A stretch of 64,000 nucleotides of DNA, from assembly GCA_009835005.1 (NCBI GenBank), contig WTFG01000008.1, positions 41,382 through 105,381 on the forward strand. Reading direction: 5' to 3'. The DNA comes from Flavobacteriaceae bacterium Ap0902. GTDB taxonomy: Bacteria; Bacteroidota; Bacteroidia; Flavobacteriales; Weeksellaceae. The translations under genes and the position numbers were made by a program. Of the stretch, positions 1 through 8,742 are shown piece by piece. Within the stretch, counting starts at the first letter, position 1, and each line of letters begins with the position of its first letter. The notes under the pieces are model-generated. The model ran no database searches, was not told the DNA's origin, and worked only from the letters and a program-made list of their open reading frames with translations.

Positions 1-1627
1 ACAAAGATTTATTATACTCGTAACTTTCTAAATTTGGACTATTGAACATGGTATTACTGGCTAAAACAAGCAATGTGACCAAACAAGCGATAGAAATAAA
101 GGTTAAAACTTTAGAAAATATAGAATGGTCTCTTATTTCTGCTGGTTCATGTAAAGCCTGTTCCTCTTGAAATTCTTCTATGGCTTGGTTTCTTTCCACT
201 TCGGCTCTTTCTGCCTCTGGATAAGATTTATTAGCACCAACTTGTTTAGCCCAAAGCGTGTAAACGAGGATTGTAAATAGCCAAACGGGAAGAAATAGAT
301 AATAGAAAGACATTACATTCAAATAATTTAATCCAAATCCTAACACAAGCCCTAAAATCCACGAACCTATAGCTGGCCTACTGGTCACTAAATTTTTATA
401 ATGCGCCCAGTATCGTGTAAGTCCTATTTTTGGGAATATGAAATGTTCTGCAAATACAATCGCACCTACAGGAACGACTAACAACCCTGCATAAGTCAAC
501 ATCGGTAACATTTTAGTAAACACGAATGGAAAACAAGCGACAATTACGGTGAAAATCCCAACAATCAAGGTCGTTTTCTTTCTAGATTGTGTTTTGAATA
601 TGGCTTGTGCGGCTAGACCAGCACGATATAGATTGGCATTGGCTGTTGTCCAACCTGCAATTAAAACAATTACAAAACCAGATAGTCCTAATGCATAATA
701 TGCCACGTCACCAGGATCTAATGCTAAGACAGGTTTTTGTAAAATTACGGCTGCTCCAGCTCCCATAATTCCTGCAGCGATCCAAGCAATGTAATGTCCG
801 AACAACATCCCAAAACTGGTGTATAAACCATAACTTGGTTTTTTAGCATATCGGAAAATCGCCATATCTATCAACCCAAAATGGGTAATGGTATTGGCTG
901 CCCATGCAAAACCTATCACCTCCATCAATCCTATTCCTTCTTCACCCGTATTGGTGACTCCTCGCCAAATGGATTCATCCCCGATTTGCAGGAATTCATT
1001 CAAACTGGTGATTTCTGTGGTTCCAATGACCGAATAAGCCAGTATAGGCAATAAAGCAAAAGCACCAGAGACAAACATAGTCATAAGCCAAGGTGCACAA
1101 ATTGTAGAAAAATCTGCTACTGTATTAAACCCATACATGGCCACAATAACGACAATAGTCCCTACGGCCAAGACAATTAAAATAAACCAAATATTGGTAG
1201 AATACCATCCTAATTGAGCAGGAATACCAAACAAAAACCGTACAGCAGAGGCAGATACAGTGATCATGGCAGCAGAAATCACCGTGAAAATAATTGCATT
1301 GGCCCAATTGTATAATTTAGTCATGGAATCGCCAGCAATCTTTTGTAAATAAGTATATAAACTTAGACGTGTATCTACCGCTATCGGCGCAGTGAGCAAT
1401 GTCCAACTCAAAACCGCTAGAATATTACCAATCAACAATCCAAGCAATATATCTCTCGTACTTGCTCCTAGCACAACAAATGTGGCACCAATTACAAATT
1501 CTGTGGCGGCAACGTGCTCACCCGCGTACAAACCTGCAAAATGTTTCCCGCCATGCAGTTTGTGTATAGGAATGGGCAATTGCTCCATATCTAAGTTCTC
1601 AAAGTTTTTGAAGGTCCGTGGTTTCAT
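1..1627 (-). CDS. NCS1-family (purine/cytosine-type) permease, cut by the left window edge
   Basis: The frame is open from an ATG at 1627 (MKPRTFKNFENLDMEQL) to base 1, about 542 residues, with the C-terminus outside the window. Many hydrophobic helices are visible, starting with a GKHFAGLYAGEHVAATEF segment typical of the first half of NCS1 carriers, and later GDVAYYALGLSGFVIVLIAGWTTANANLYRAG, quoted here only to mark its place near residue 310: this Asn/Thr-rich helix is characteristic of cytosine/purine permease relatives. After the last core helices comes a charged Glu-rich segment (about 475-510) and a further helix near 520. NCS1 proteins are inner-membrane symporters for nucleobases, hydantoins or related vitamins; the substrate here cannot be told. 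It is divergent from a Nudix-type regulator, which probably controls it. Confidence 0.85.
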   Translation of the reverse strand, partial: MKPRTFKNFENLDMEQLPIPIHKLHGGKHFAGLYAGEHVAATEFVIGATFVVLGASTRDILLGLLIGNILAVLSWTLLTAPIAVDTRLSLYTYLQKIAGDSMTKLYNWANAIIFTVISAAMITVSASAVRFLFGIPAQLGWYSTNIWFILIVLAVGTIVVIVAMYGFNTVADFSTICAPWLMTMFVSGAFALLPILAYSVIGTTEITSLNEFLQIGDESIWRGVTNTGEEGIGLMEVIGFAWAANTITHFGLIDMAIFRYAKKPSYGLYTSFGMLFGHYIAWIAAGIMGAGAAVILQKPVLALDPGDVAYYALGLSGFVIVLIAGWTTANANLYRAGLAAQAIFKTQSRKKTTLIVGIFTVIVACFPFVFTKMLPMLTYAGLLVVPVGAIVFAEHFIFPKIGLTRYWAHYKNLVTSRPAIGSWILGLVLGFGLNYLNVMSFYYLFLPVWLFTILVYTLWAKQVGANKSYPEAERAEVERNQAIEEFQEEQALHEPAEIRDHSIFSKVLTFISIACLVTLLVLASNTMFNSPNLESYEYNKSL

Positions 1628-1692
1628 AAGTTTTATCTTTTGAAGTGTTGAACTGTATTGAAATTTTAATTACATTCTATGAAAATATTAAC

Positions 1693-1711
1693 AAACGTAC
1701 TTTATACGTTT
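1693..1711. promoter_or_regulatory. Palindrome AAACGTA-N5-TACGTTT, candidate operator
   Basis: A perfect inverted repeat with 7-base arms and a 5-base spacer (CTTTA), 66 bases upstream of the permease start. A close copy lies at 1948-1966 directly in front of the divergent regulator. The pairing of the two sites at both ends of one divergent promoter region is the main reason to call it an operator; binding by the Nudix-type regulator is inferred. Confidence 0.6.
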
Positions 1712-1712
1712 C

Positions 1713-1728
1713 TTATACAAATGTATAA
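1713..1728. promoter_or_regulatory. Palindrome TTATACA-N2-TGTATAA next to the permease-side operator
   Basis: A perfect 7+2+7 inverted repeat, starting two bases after the AAACGTA palindrome. It resembles the AATGTA-N4-TACATT palindrome at 1917-1932, so each end of the divergent region has one TACG-type and one TACA-type palindrome. It may be a second operator or a promoter element. Confidence 0.45.
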
Positions 1729-1916
1729 TATATTTTTCATTTAATTCAAAAATTTAAAAGATTTATTTATTTTCGATGCTTATAACTTTATTATCACCAG
1801 ATAGATTAGTAAGTACAAATAATTGATTTACATTTATTTAGAAACTTAAAAAGGATTTTTATCATATTTTAAATCTTAAAGACTTTAACAATACCCCTTG
1901 CAGATTAACTTAAACT

Positions 1917-1932
1917 AATGTATTTTTACATT
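1917..1932. promoter_or_regulatory. Palindrome AATGTA-N4-TACATT upstream of the Nudix-type regulator
   Basis: A perfect 6+4+6 inverted repeat, 36 bases before the start codon of the regulator. Its TGTA...TACA core matches the palindrome at 1713-1728 on the permease side. Confidence 0.4.
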
Positions 1933-1947
1933 AAATCTAAACAAGAT

Positions 1948-1966
1948 AAACGTAAATAATACGCTA
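1948..1966. promoter_or_regulatory. Second AAACGTA-N5-TACG operator copy, abutting the regulator start codon
   Basis: AAACGTA-N5-TACGCT ends one base before the ATG at 1968. It repeats the site at 1693-1711 with the same spacing, with changes only in the outer right arm. A repressor bound here would block its own transcription or translation start, so autoregulation is likely (inference). The rest of 1628-1967 is AT-rich with no open frame of note. Confidence 0.55.
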
Positions 1967-1967
1967 T

Positions 1968-2705
1968 ATGGACTTTAGGAAAATTGAAAACATCTCTGTA
2001 GATTGCGTGATACTCACTTTGGGTGAAGCTGGCATGGAAGTTTTACTCAGAAAACGAAAGCTGAAATTATTTGAAGCAAACCAACCAGACATTGATGATT
2101 GGACGGTAATTGGCGATCAAGTGCTGAACTCTGAAAAGCTAGACCTTGCAGCAGATAGGATATTCAATCAAGCGGCTACTTATAATAATCCTTACAAAAA
2201 ACAGTTTAAGACTTTTGGAAGCCCAGAGAGAATTCACAACGAACAGGATATTATATTTTTACAAAGCAAAGGACTTAAACATCGTATTATTTCTGTAGCC
2301 TATTACTTTTTGGTTTCTAAAGAAGTTATTAAAATTGCAAAAGACACCAAGTGGCATTCGGTTTTAGCCCTGCCTAAATTAGGGTTTGACCACGAAAAAA
2401 TCATCCGAAGAGCCCTTGAAGATTTAAAGATCAAAGCAACTACGACCCCAATTATTTTTCATTTAATTCAAGATAAATTCACATTAAATGACTTGCACTT
2501 CGCTTATGAATCTTTACTAAACATTGAAATTGACAACAGAAACTTCCGAAAAAAAGCTTTAAATAAGACCTACATCGTCCCTCTTGCCGAAAAAAGAGCA
2601 ATCAAAGGAGCAAAAAAACCTGCCAAACTCTATATGTTTAGTCATGACATCTATAAAAAACTTGCAGACGACACCCAAGCGAATTATTTGAATTTTTCTT
2701 TTTAA
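1968..2705 (+). CDS. Nudix-type transcriptional regulator (NrtR/AraR-like)
   Basis: A 245-residue protein with the two-part layout of Nudix-related regulators. Residues 8-150 form a Nudix-like sensor domain (VDCVILTLGEAGMEVLLRKR; later KHRIISVAYYFLV) that lacks a clear catalytic Nudix box, as expected for a ligand-binding version. Residues 165-235 match the family's C-terminal winged helix, with the characteristic FTLNDLHFAYESLL helix and the RNFRKKAL recognition segment. Family members repress genes for NAD salvage or sugar use and respond to ADP-ribose, sugars or related ligands. The gene is divergent from the NCS1 permease, with paired palindromes between them, so control of the permease and of itself is the natural inference. 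Which ligand is sensed is unknown. Confidence 0.85.
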   Translation: MDFRKIENISVDCVILTLGEAGMEVLLRKRKLKLFEANQPDIDDWTVIGDQVLNSEKLDLAADRIFNQAATYNNPYKKQFKTFGSPERIHNEQDIIFLQSKGLKHRIISVAYYFLVSKEVIKIAKDTKWHSVLALPKLGFDHEKIIRRALEDLKIKATTTPIIFHLIQDKFTLNDLHFAYESLLNIEIDNRNFRKKALNKTYIVPLAEKRAIKGAKKPAKLYMFSHDIYKKLADDTQANYLNFSF

Positions 2706-3091
2706 AATTAAACGTATGTATAATTAGGTATAATTAGGTTCGCTGCACCTTTTAATTCATTCCTGATTTTAGAATTATCAACATTTTTATAAAGATAATT
2801 TTATTGATGCATTGCATATTTGTGATCATAGTCATTATTGATAACAACTTTATTTTAAATTCTTTATAAGTATAGACGAAATTGCCTAATATTTAATATT
2901 CACTTACATTAGAAAAAAATAGCAACTTGGTAGATTTTCTTTTTTTCTAAATATATATGGCTGCTTTTTTGTAATCATTTTGATTATTTCTTGTTGGCAT
3001 GTAGAGCCTTAATATAAAAAATTCCAAATAAGTTTGGTTAAGATTTAGCGGATCATGGATTACTTATCATAAAGTAATGAAAATATTTCTG

Positions 3092-3099
3092 TAAATTTG
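3092..3099 (+). promoter_or_regulatory. Flavobacterial -7 box TAAATTTG
   Basis: An exact TAnnTTTG match 22 bases before the ATG at 3122; no clear -33 TTG at the usual spacing. It is the only recognisable element in the gene-free stretch 2706-3121, which is otherwise very AT-rich. Just after the regulator, at 2709-2735, lies an AAACGTA half-site followed by a short direct repeat (TATAATTAGG twice). Confidence 0.5.
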
Positions 3100-3121
3100 A
3101 TTACTTAAATAAATTTAATTG

Positions 3122-3586
3122 ATGTATAAATATATCACTATATTAATTCTATTCACTTCCATATTATACAGTTGTGCCAACCGCTCAATAGATTATGATA
3201 AAAAAAATTCAACGAAGAGCGTTGATTATGAACTATTAACCTATGGCGAGACTGGCTCTGGAATTGTAACGGACCAAAAGGTTTACCATAACGATTCTAG
3301 TTTTGAATTGGCCTGGAAACAGGTTCATGCTAGAATGAGTCCCATTCCTGCTATTCCCACAATAGATTTTAACAAAGAGCGTGTCATATTCCTTGATTTC
3401 GGCGAACATAACTATGGTGGATTTGTATATAATATAGAGGATATTAGCCTAAAAGAAAACCTTGCAATTGTCAAAGTAATCGAACATAGTCAAGACGAGG
3501 AAATGATGAGGATGGCAGTAATGACAAGGCCATTTATGTTTATTAAGATTAATAAAACCAATGTAAATCAAGTACAGGTTAAATAA
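3122..3586 (+). CDS. PrcB-like domain lipoprotein
   Basis: A lipoprotein of about 154 residues. The N-terminus is a short Lys start plus hydrophobic stretch ending in the lipobox LYSC, with the acylated Cys near residue 18. The mature part has a segment like the C-terminal domain of the protease-complex subunit PrcB (ERVIFLDFG...GGFVYNIEDI...VIEHSQDEE...PFMFIKINK), a small beta-rich fold found in many Bacteroidota lipoproteins. The TTG one codon upstream also opens the frame, but ATG at 3122 follows a -7 box and is preferred. It ends two bases before the cysteine desulfurase, so both are probably cotranscribed. Function unknown. Confidence 0.75.
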   Translation: MYKYITILILFTSILYSCANRSIDYDKKNSTKSVDYELLTYGETGSGIVTDQKVYHNDSSFELAWKQVHARMSPIPAIPTIDFNKERVIFLDFGEHNYGGFVYNIEDISLKENLAIVKVIEHSQDEEMMRMAVMTRPFMFIKINKTNVNQVQVK

Positions 3587-3588
3587 TT

Positions 3589-4752
3589 ATGAAAAACCAA
3601 AAAATATATTTAGATAACGCAGCAACTACTTATATGTTTCCAGAAGTTATAGATGCCATGGCAGAGAGTATGCGTCATAATTTTGGGAATCCCTCTTCTA
3701 CCCATTTCTTTGGGAGAGATGCTAAAGGAATCATAGAAAATGTGCGGAAAAAGATAGCATCTTTTTGTAATGTTACTTCTGCAGAGATCGTATTCACTTC
3801 TTGCGGCACAGAATCCAATAATTTAATATTGCGTTCTAGTGTTGACTTTTTGGGTGTTGATCGTATTATAACTTCGCCTATTGAACATAGTTGTGTTATG
3901 CAAACGGTAGATTGTCTAGAGCAATTTAAGAATGTGACAATAGATTATGTCCAACATAATGAGAAAGGCGAAATAGATTTAGATCATTTAGAATCTTTAT
4001 TAAAGCACAGTGACAAAAAGACTTTGGTGAGTATTATGCATGCTAATAATGAGATTGGAAATATAAATCCAATCAAACAAATAGGAGAAATAGCACACCA
4101 GTACAACGCGTTATATCATAGTGATATGGTGCAAACGCTAGGACATTATATCATAGATTTAGAAAATCTGCCTGTAGATTTTGCAAGCAGCAGTGCTCAT
4201 AAATTTCATGGTCCTAAGGGTGTTGGTTTTGCATATATAAAAAAGGGGACAGGACTAAAAGCACAAATTACAGGAGGCGGACAAGAACGTAATATGCGCT
4301 CTGGAACAGAAAATTTACATGGCGTTTTGGGTATGGGTAAAGCCTTTGAAATTTCGCAAAGAGATTATGAAAAGGATAGAGCATATATTACCGATTTAAA
4401 ACAATACGCTATAAATAAAATAAAAGAGGTATTCCCTGAAACTATATTTAATGGTAAAAGTGACGATTTAGAAAACAGTCTTTATACATTGATTAGTCTA
4501 TCCCTCCCATTCCAGAATGGAATGATGGGCTTTGAAATGGACTTGAGGGGTATTGCAGTATCCCAAGGGAGTGCATGCCAATCTGGAGCAGCGAAGGCTT
4601 CTAAGGTTTTATCTACTATCCTATCACAAGAGACGATAGACCACACAACACCTATGCGTGTTTCATTTTCTATAGATAATACGAAAGAGGAAATTGATGC
4701 ATTTATGGATACGCTAATAGAAATTGCAGAGAAAACGCCATCTTTTAAGTAA
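3589..4752 (+). CDS. Cysteine desulfurase (NifS/IscS class)
   Basis: A 387-residue PLP enzyme of aminotransferase class V that takes sulfur from L-cysteine as an enzyme persulfide, giving alanine. Seen: YLDNAATT at the start, the cofactor segment TSCGTESNN, HSDMVQTLG, the Schiff-base lysine K205 in SSSAHKFHGPKG, and the persulfide cysteine C330 in GSACQSG, which has the extended loop of the IscS/NifS type rather than SufS. Full length for the family. It follows the PrcB-like lipoprotein by two bases and precedes a sulfurtransferase, fitting a role in persulfide supply. No scaffold gene (IscU or SufU) is adjacent, so it may serve tRNA thiolation or general sulfane sulfur rather than Fe-S assembly alone. 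Confidence 0.93.
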   Translation: MKNQKIYLDNAATTYMFPEVIDAMAESMRHNFGNPSSTHFFGRDAKGIIENVRKKIASFCNVTSAEIVFTSCGTESNNLILRSSVDFLGVDRIITSPIEHSCVMQTVDCLEQFKNVTIDYVQHNEKGEIDLDHLESLLKHSDKKTLVSIMHANNEIGNINPIKQIGEIAHQYNALYHSDMVQTLGHYIIDLENLPVDFASSSAHKFHGPKGVGFAYIKKGTGLKAQITGGGQERNMRSGTENLHGVLGMGKAFEISQRDYEKDRAYITDLKQYAINKIKEVFPETIFNGKSDDLENSLYTLISLSLPFQNGMMGFEMDLRGIAVSQGSACQSGAAKASKVLSTILSQETIDHTTPMRVSFSIDNTKEEIDAFMDTLIEIAEKTPSFK

Positions 4753-4814
4753 AAAAATGATCGAAGACAGATGTAGAGATAGTAAATTACCAAATTTATG
4801 AAGGATGAACATTT

Positions 4815-5648
4815 ATGAAATCAATTATATCTGCTGAGGAACTTAAAGAACTAATTTGCAAAGAAGATTTAATTCTAATTGATGCAAGACCAGGTCTAAA
4901 ATCTTATCATAAACAACACCTAAAAGGTGCTTTTCATTTAGATTTAAATACAGAACTATCTGATATAAAACCTGATTTTGCTGAAGGTGGACGCCACCCA
5001 CTGCCTTCTCCAGCAAAATTCTCTGAATTATTATCTTCTTTAGGAATCAAAAAAGATAGCTATATCATTGTATATGATCAATTGAATGGTTCTATGACTG
5101 CTGCACGACTTTGGTGGATGCTTAAAGCTGCAGGCTTAGAAAAAGTACAAGTTCTAAACGGTGGATTAGAAGCAGCACTAAAAGAAAGAATAGAAACAGA
5201 CCGTGAACTAAAAGAGAAAAATCAAAATAGTGGATTCAGTTTTAATGCATGGCAGTTACCACTAACCAACATAAATGAGGTTGAGAAAGCTTCTAAATCT
5301 GGAGATAAAACCATTGTAGATGTGCGGTCACCAGAACGATACCAAGGGATTACAGAACCTATAGATACCATAGCAGGTCATATTCCGAATGCGATTAATA
5401 TACCATTTTTAGAAAATTTAAATGCGGATGGGACTTTTCTGTCTCCAGAAGAATTAAAGAAGAAATATGAAACCATTTTTAAGAACAAATCAGCGTCTGA
5501 CATGATTTTTCATTGTGGATCTGGCGTGACAGCTTGCCATTCTCTATTAGCGTTGGACTATGCAGGATTGGAAATCCCCAATTTATACGTAGGCTCTTGG
5601 AGCGAATGGTCTAGAAATAAGAAGACCATTGCCAAAGGAAAAGAATAA
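4815..5648 (+). CDS. sseA: Two-domain sulfurtransferase (thiosulfate / 3-mercaptopyruvate type)
   Basis: A 277-residue tandem rhodanese. The inactive N-terminal rhodanese domain (residues 1-130) carries LIDARPG and GGRHPLPSPAKF; the active C-terminal domain carries IVDVRSPERYQG and the catalytic loop HCGSGVTAC with C234. A CGSGVT loop is the signature associated with 3-mercaptopyruvate sulfurtransferase rather than with classical thiosulfate rhodanese. It moves sulfane sulfur to thiols or cyanide in the cytoplasm. It lies 62 bases after the cysteine desulfurase in the same direction. Its stop is two bases from the stop of the convergent binding protein gene. Confidence 0.9.
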   Translation: MKSIISAEELKELICKEDLILIDARPGLKSYHKQHLKGAFHLDLNTELSDIKPDFAEGGRHPLPSPAKFSELLSSLGIKKDSYIIVYDQLNGSMTAARLWWMLKAAGLEKVQVLNGGLEAALKERIETDRELKEKNQNSGFSFNAWQLPLTNINEVEKASKSGDKTIVDVRSPERYQGITEPIDTIAGHIPNAINIPFLENLNADGTFLSPEELKKKYETIFKNKSASDMIFHCGSGVTACHSLLALDYAGLEIPNLYVGSWSEWSRNKKTIAKGKE

Positions 5649-5649
5649 T

Positions 5650-7242
5650 TTAATCCTTCGTTTTATATACCCTGGTTAAATCTAACATATCTATGGCAGA
5701 ATTATTAAACCCTTTGATATTTTTGCGCAAAAAGGTGGTGCTTTGATCATAAAAAGTAGGAATCACTGGCATTTCATTCATCACCAAGGAATCCATTTTT
5801 TGATAAATTAATTTCCTTTCTTCTTGATGATTGATTTGAAGTGATTTCTGATATAATGCATCAAATTCCTGATTTTTAAAATGAGAATAATTAGGACCAT
5901 TCGGTGCAAAGTTTTCGCTATAGAATAAGCTTAAAAAATTTTCTGCATCTGGATAATCAGCTCCCCAATTAGCTCTAAAGAAACCAAACTTCCCATTCGC
6001 TTTACCATCTCTCAATGTGCCTGGATCCACCACATTCACTTGAATAGGAAAAGAAACTTTGTTTAATTCTGATTGTACAAATTCACAAATATCTGCATAC
6101 TCTTGGGTGGTGACAAGCGAAAGTCGCGGTAATTCGCCATTGTCATTTCTATAGTTCTCTATCAATTGTTTAGCGGCTTGTGGATTATATCCATCACCTA
6201 AAGATTCCTGGTGTCCTGGCAATCCTTTTGGTATAAATCCGCCATGCGCTGGAAATCCAATGTTATTCCTGAGAAATTGAATCATTTTAGATTTATCAAT
6301 CGCCATGTTAATGGCTTTTCTTAATTCTAAAGGCACAGGTTGATTTTGATCCATGAGAAAAGTCAGATATTCTGTATTTAGATAAGGCGCTTTAATCATA
6401 ACCAAGTCTTCTTGATATTTTGGGCTTAATACTCCCCTGGCTGTGATTAATTCATCTTTATAAGATGGATCTAAACTAGACATCATGTCTATTTTACCTT
6501 GAATCAATTCCAGAAATTCACTATGCTTTTCTGGCAAAAATTGGATAGAAACATATTCTAAATAAGGTAACTGCTTGCCTTTTTCATCTTTTTTATAGAA
6601 TAAATCATTTCTCTTAAGAACCAACTTCACATTATCTTCCCAATATTGAAACTTAAAAGGTCCAGTGCCTATATAATCATTTTTATACTTCTGGTTGTTA
6701 AAGATTTCCTCTGGTACCACAGAGCAGTATTTCATGCATAATAATCCTAGAAATGGTGGAAAAGGTGATTTCAAAGTTATCTGTAAGGTAGAATCATTGA
6801 GCGCTTTATAACCTTCTACATTATTTAAAACAAACCCTCCAGAAGAACCTATGTTGGGATCTTTTAATCTATTAAAACTATAAACAAAATCTTTTGCAAT
6901 CACTGTTCTTGTAGAATCGGCACCAAAGGCTGGATGTGGATGAAAGTAAATATCTTGATTTAAATAAAACGTATAGGTTTTACCATCCTCGCTGATATCC
7001 CAAGACTTAGCAACTTCTGGTATAATGTTTAAATCTTTATCAAAATTAACAAGACCTGTATAGAGCAAATTACTCATCCAATTATTGGATTTACTCCTAG
7101 CAAAGGCAGGATCCAGAGATGAAACATTCTCATATCTATTAAGTCTAAATACCTTATTCTCATCTATGGCTGGTGCATTATCACAGGACAGTAGACCAAT
7201 ACTTATCAAAAAAAACAAAGAAAAATATACAATAGGTTTCAT
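5650..7242 (-). CDS. Oligopeptide-type ABC substrate-binding lipoprotein (SBP family 5)
   Basis: A 530-residue solute-binding protein of the DppA/OppA class, with a lipoprotein signal (lipobox LLSC, Cys about residue 20). Family traits seen: SSLDPAFARS near the N-terminus, GLVNFDKDLNIIPEVAKSWDISEDGKTYTF, the YIGTGPFKF segment and a C-terminal NWGADYPDAENFL block. Binding proteins of this class take up peptides, nickel or other ligands. No permease or ATPase gene is next to it. Its ATG overlaps the stop of the upstream DtxR-type regulator by one base, so the two are translationally coupled, an unusual pairing that hints at metal control of peptide or metallophore binding (inference). Confidence 0.88.
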   Translation of the reverse strand: MKPIVYFSLFFLISIGLLSCDNAPAIDENKVFRLNRYENVSSLDPAFARSKSNNWMSNLLYTGLVNFDKDLNIIPEVAKSWDISEDGKTYTFYLNQDIYFHPHPAFGADSTRTVIAKDFVYSFNRLKDPNIGSSGGFVLNNVEGYKALNDSTLQITLKSPFPPFLGLLCMKYCSVVPEEIFNNQKYKNDYIGTGPFKFQYWEDNVKLVLKRNDLFYKKDEKGKQLPYLEYVSIQFLPEKHSEFLELIQGKIDMMSSLDPSYKDELITARGVLSPKYQEDLVMIKAPYLNTEYLTFLMDQNQPVPLELRKAINMAIDKSKMIQFLRNNIGFPAHGGFIPKGLPGHQESLGDGYNPQAAKQLIENYRNDNGELPRLSLVTTQEYADICEFVQSELNKVSFPIQVNVVDPGTLRDGKANGKFGFFRANWGADYPDAENFLSLFYSENFAPNGPNYSHFKNQEFDALYQKSLQINHQEERKLIYQKMDSLVMNEMPVIPTFYDQSTTFLRKNIKGFNNSAIDMLDLTRVYKTKD

Positions 7243-7901
7243 TAATTGATTTCTTCTACTAAGAGTTTGTTTGCAGCGGTGGAACTTAATACAACACGAT
7301 CATGATTATCATAAGAAACGGTGATATTACCGTCAAATTCTTCTATATGGTGAACATGAAAAATAGTGTTTAATTGAATCTCTTTTTCATTTAAAAACAT
7401 TAAAAAATTACTGGTGGAAGTCTTTAAGGATTTAACTTGATATTTCTTTCCAATCTCTGTTTTAGAAAGAGGAATATAATTATTCCTCGTGTAATTCCCA
7501 TCTTTATCTGGAATTGGAGAACCATGAGGATCCACATTGGGATACCCCAGCATTTCATCCATCCTATCAAAGAGTTTCTCTGGGTTTATATGTTCCAATT
7601 CTTCTGCAATTTCATGAACTTCCTCCCAACCAAAGCCCATAATCTCTGTTAAGAACATCTCTGACAAACGATGTCTACGCACAATTTCCGCAGCAAATTT
7701 CTTCCCTCTGGGTGTAATTTTGATCGGCTTGTATTTTTGATAATCCACAAAACCTTCCTCCTTTAGTTTTTTAATCATATTATTCACTGTGGGTTTACTC
7801 ACCCCTAGTTCCTCACCAATATCAGATAAGGATATTTCCTCATTTTTTTGGTGTAAATGATATATTGTTTTAATATAATTTTCTTTGGTCTGTGAAGCCA
7901 T
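7242..7901 (-). CDS. DtxR/MntR-family metal-dependent transcriptional regulator
   Basis: About 219 residues from the ATG at 7901 (MASQTKENYIKTIYHL); a TTG four codons upstream also opens the frame but is less likely. Residues 1-60 are the DtxR winged helix (SLSDIGEELGVSKPTVNNMIKKL), then the metal-binding dimerisation domain with RRHRLSEMFLTEIMGFGWEEVHEIAEELEH and a C-terminal FeoA/SH3-like domain (residues about 145-215). The His/Glu metal ligands of the second domain are in place. Members sense Fe(II) or Mn(II). It is divergent from a TauE/SafE-like carrier gene and coupled to the binding lipoprotein. Confidence 0.9.
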   Translation of the reverse strand: MASQTKENYIKTIYHLHQKNEEISLSDIGEELGVSKPTVNNMIKKLKEEGFVDYQKYKPIKITPRGKKFAAEIVRRHRLSEMFLTEIMGFGWEEVHEIAEELEHINPEKLFDRMDEMLGYPNVDPHGSPIPDKDGNYTRNNYIPLSKTEIGKKYQVKSLKTSTSNFLMFLNEKEIQLNTIFHVHHIEEFDGNITVSYDNHDRVVLSSTAANKLLVEEIN

Positions 7902-8042
7902 AATTCCAAACAAAAATAAGATAATTAATCATTTAAATAGAATTAATTTTGATAGGAATTTTTTTGAATAAATATGAATCCAAGATTTGGCATAAACCAA
8001 ACACGTTATTAACTTTACACGCAGTTCTAAACGCTAAAATCA

Positions 8043-8417
8043 ATGAAATTGGAGCAGATTTTATTATTAATATTAACAGGAGTTTGTGCGGGTTTTATAG
8101 GTGGTCTATCTGGTGTTGGCGGAGGGATTGTCATTGTACCATTCCTAATGATTTTCCTAGGGATGACACAACATGAAGCACAAGGAACAAGCATTGGTAC
8201 GTTAATGCTTCCTGTCGCAGCAATGGCAGCCTATAACTATTATGAGGCTGGTTACATTAATTGGAAATATGTGGCTTTCCTCGCTGTTTCTTTTGTGATT
8301 GGAGGCTATTTAGGTTCAAAATTAGCTATATCCTTGGACCAGAAATTGCTCAAAAGAATTTTTGCTACGGTTTTAGTAGTTGGGGCTATTAAAATGTATT
8401 GGGATTCATTTAAATAA
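8043..8417 (+). CDS. Half-length TauE/SafE (TSUP) family membrane protein
   Basis: A 124-residue protein with four predicted helices. It has the family glycine motif (AGFIGGLSGVGGGIVIVP) and the QGTSIGTLMLPVAAMAAYNYY segment. Ordinary TauE/SafE anion exporters have two such repeats in about 250 residues; this protein is a single repeat with its own start and stop, so it would have to dimerise (inference). Substrates of the family include sulfite, taurine-derived sulfonates and thiosulfate. A promoter-like TTGG...TAACTTTA lies just upstream. It sits divergently to the DtxR-type regulator and among sulfur genes. Confidence 0.85.
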   Translation: MKLEQILLLILTGVCAGFIGGLSGVGGGIVIVPFLMIFLGMTQHEAQGTSIGTLMLPVAAMAAYNYYEAGYINWKYVAFLAVSFVIGGYLGSKLAISLDQKLLKRIFATVLVVGAIKMYWDSFK

Positions 8418-8742
8418 TTCAATATAAGAAATTACCAATTCACCAAAACACATGGAATTGATAGAAAATGCTATTCCTTTTGGGATTAGAATATCCATAT
8501 TACACTGTTATTTTACCTCTCCTTTAATTTAACTGTTAACCAATGGTCAATTTAAAAGATTTAGGCGCACTTTTGATATATTCTCTGGCTAGAATCAAAA
8601 TAAATTAACTTATGACCAAACACACTAGAATCAATTAAAAGCAAAAAATTAAATGCCAATTTACCTGGTGCAATAGAAAAACAATAGCATAACCCAAGCG
8701 CCGAATGTCCGCCAAAAAGATGATACTGGTTTAATATAATAT
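8418..8742. other. Gene-free stretch between TauE/SafE-like gene and thioredoxin
   Basis: About 325 bases between two convergent genes. Short open frames exist on both strands but none has a start, composition or similarity that I recognise. No strong hairpin with a T-run was found. Confidence 0.5.
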
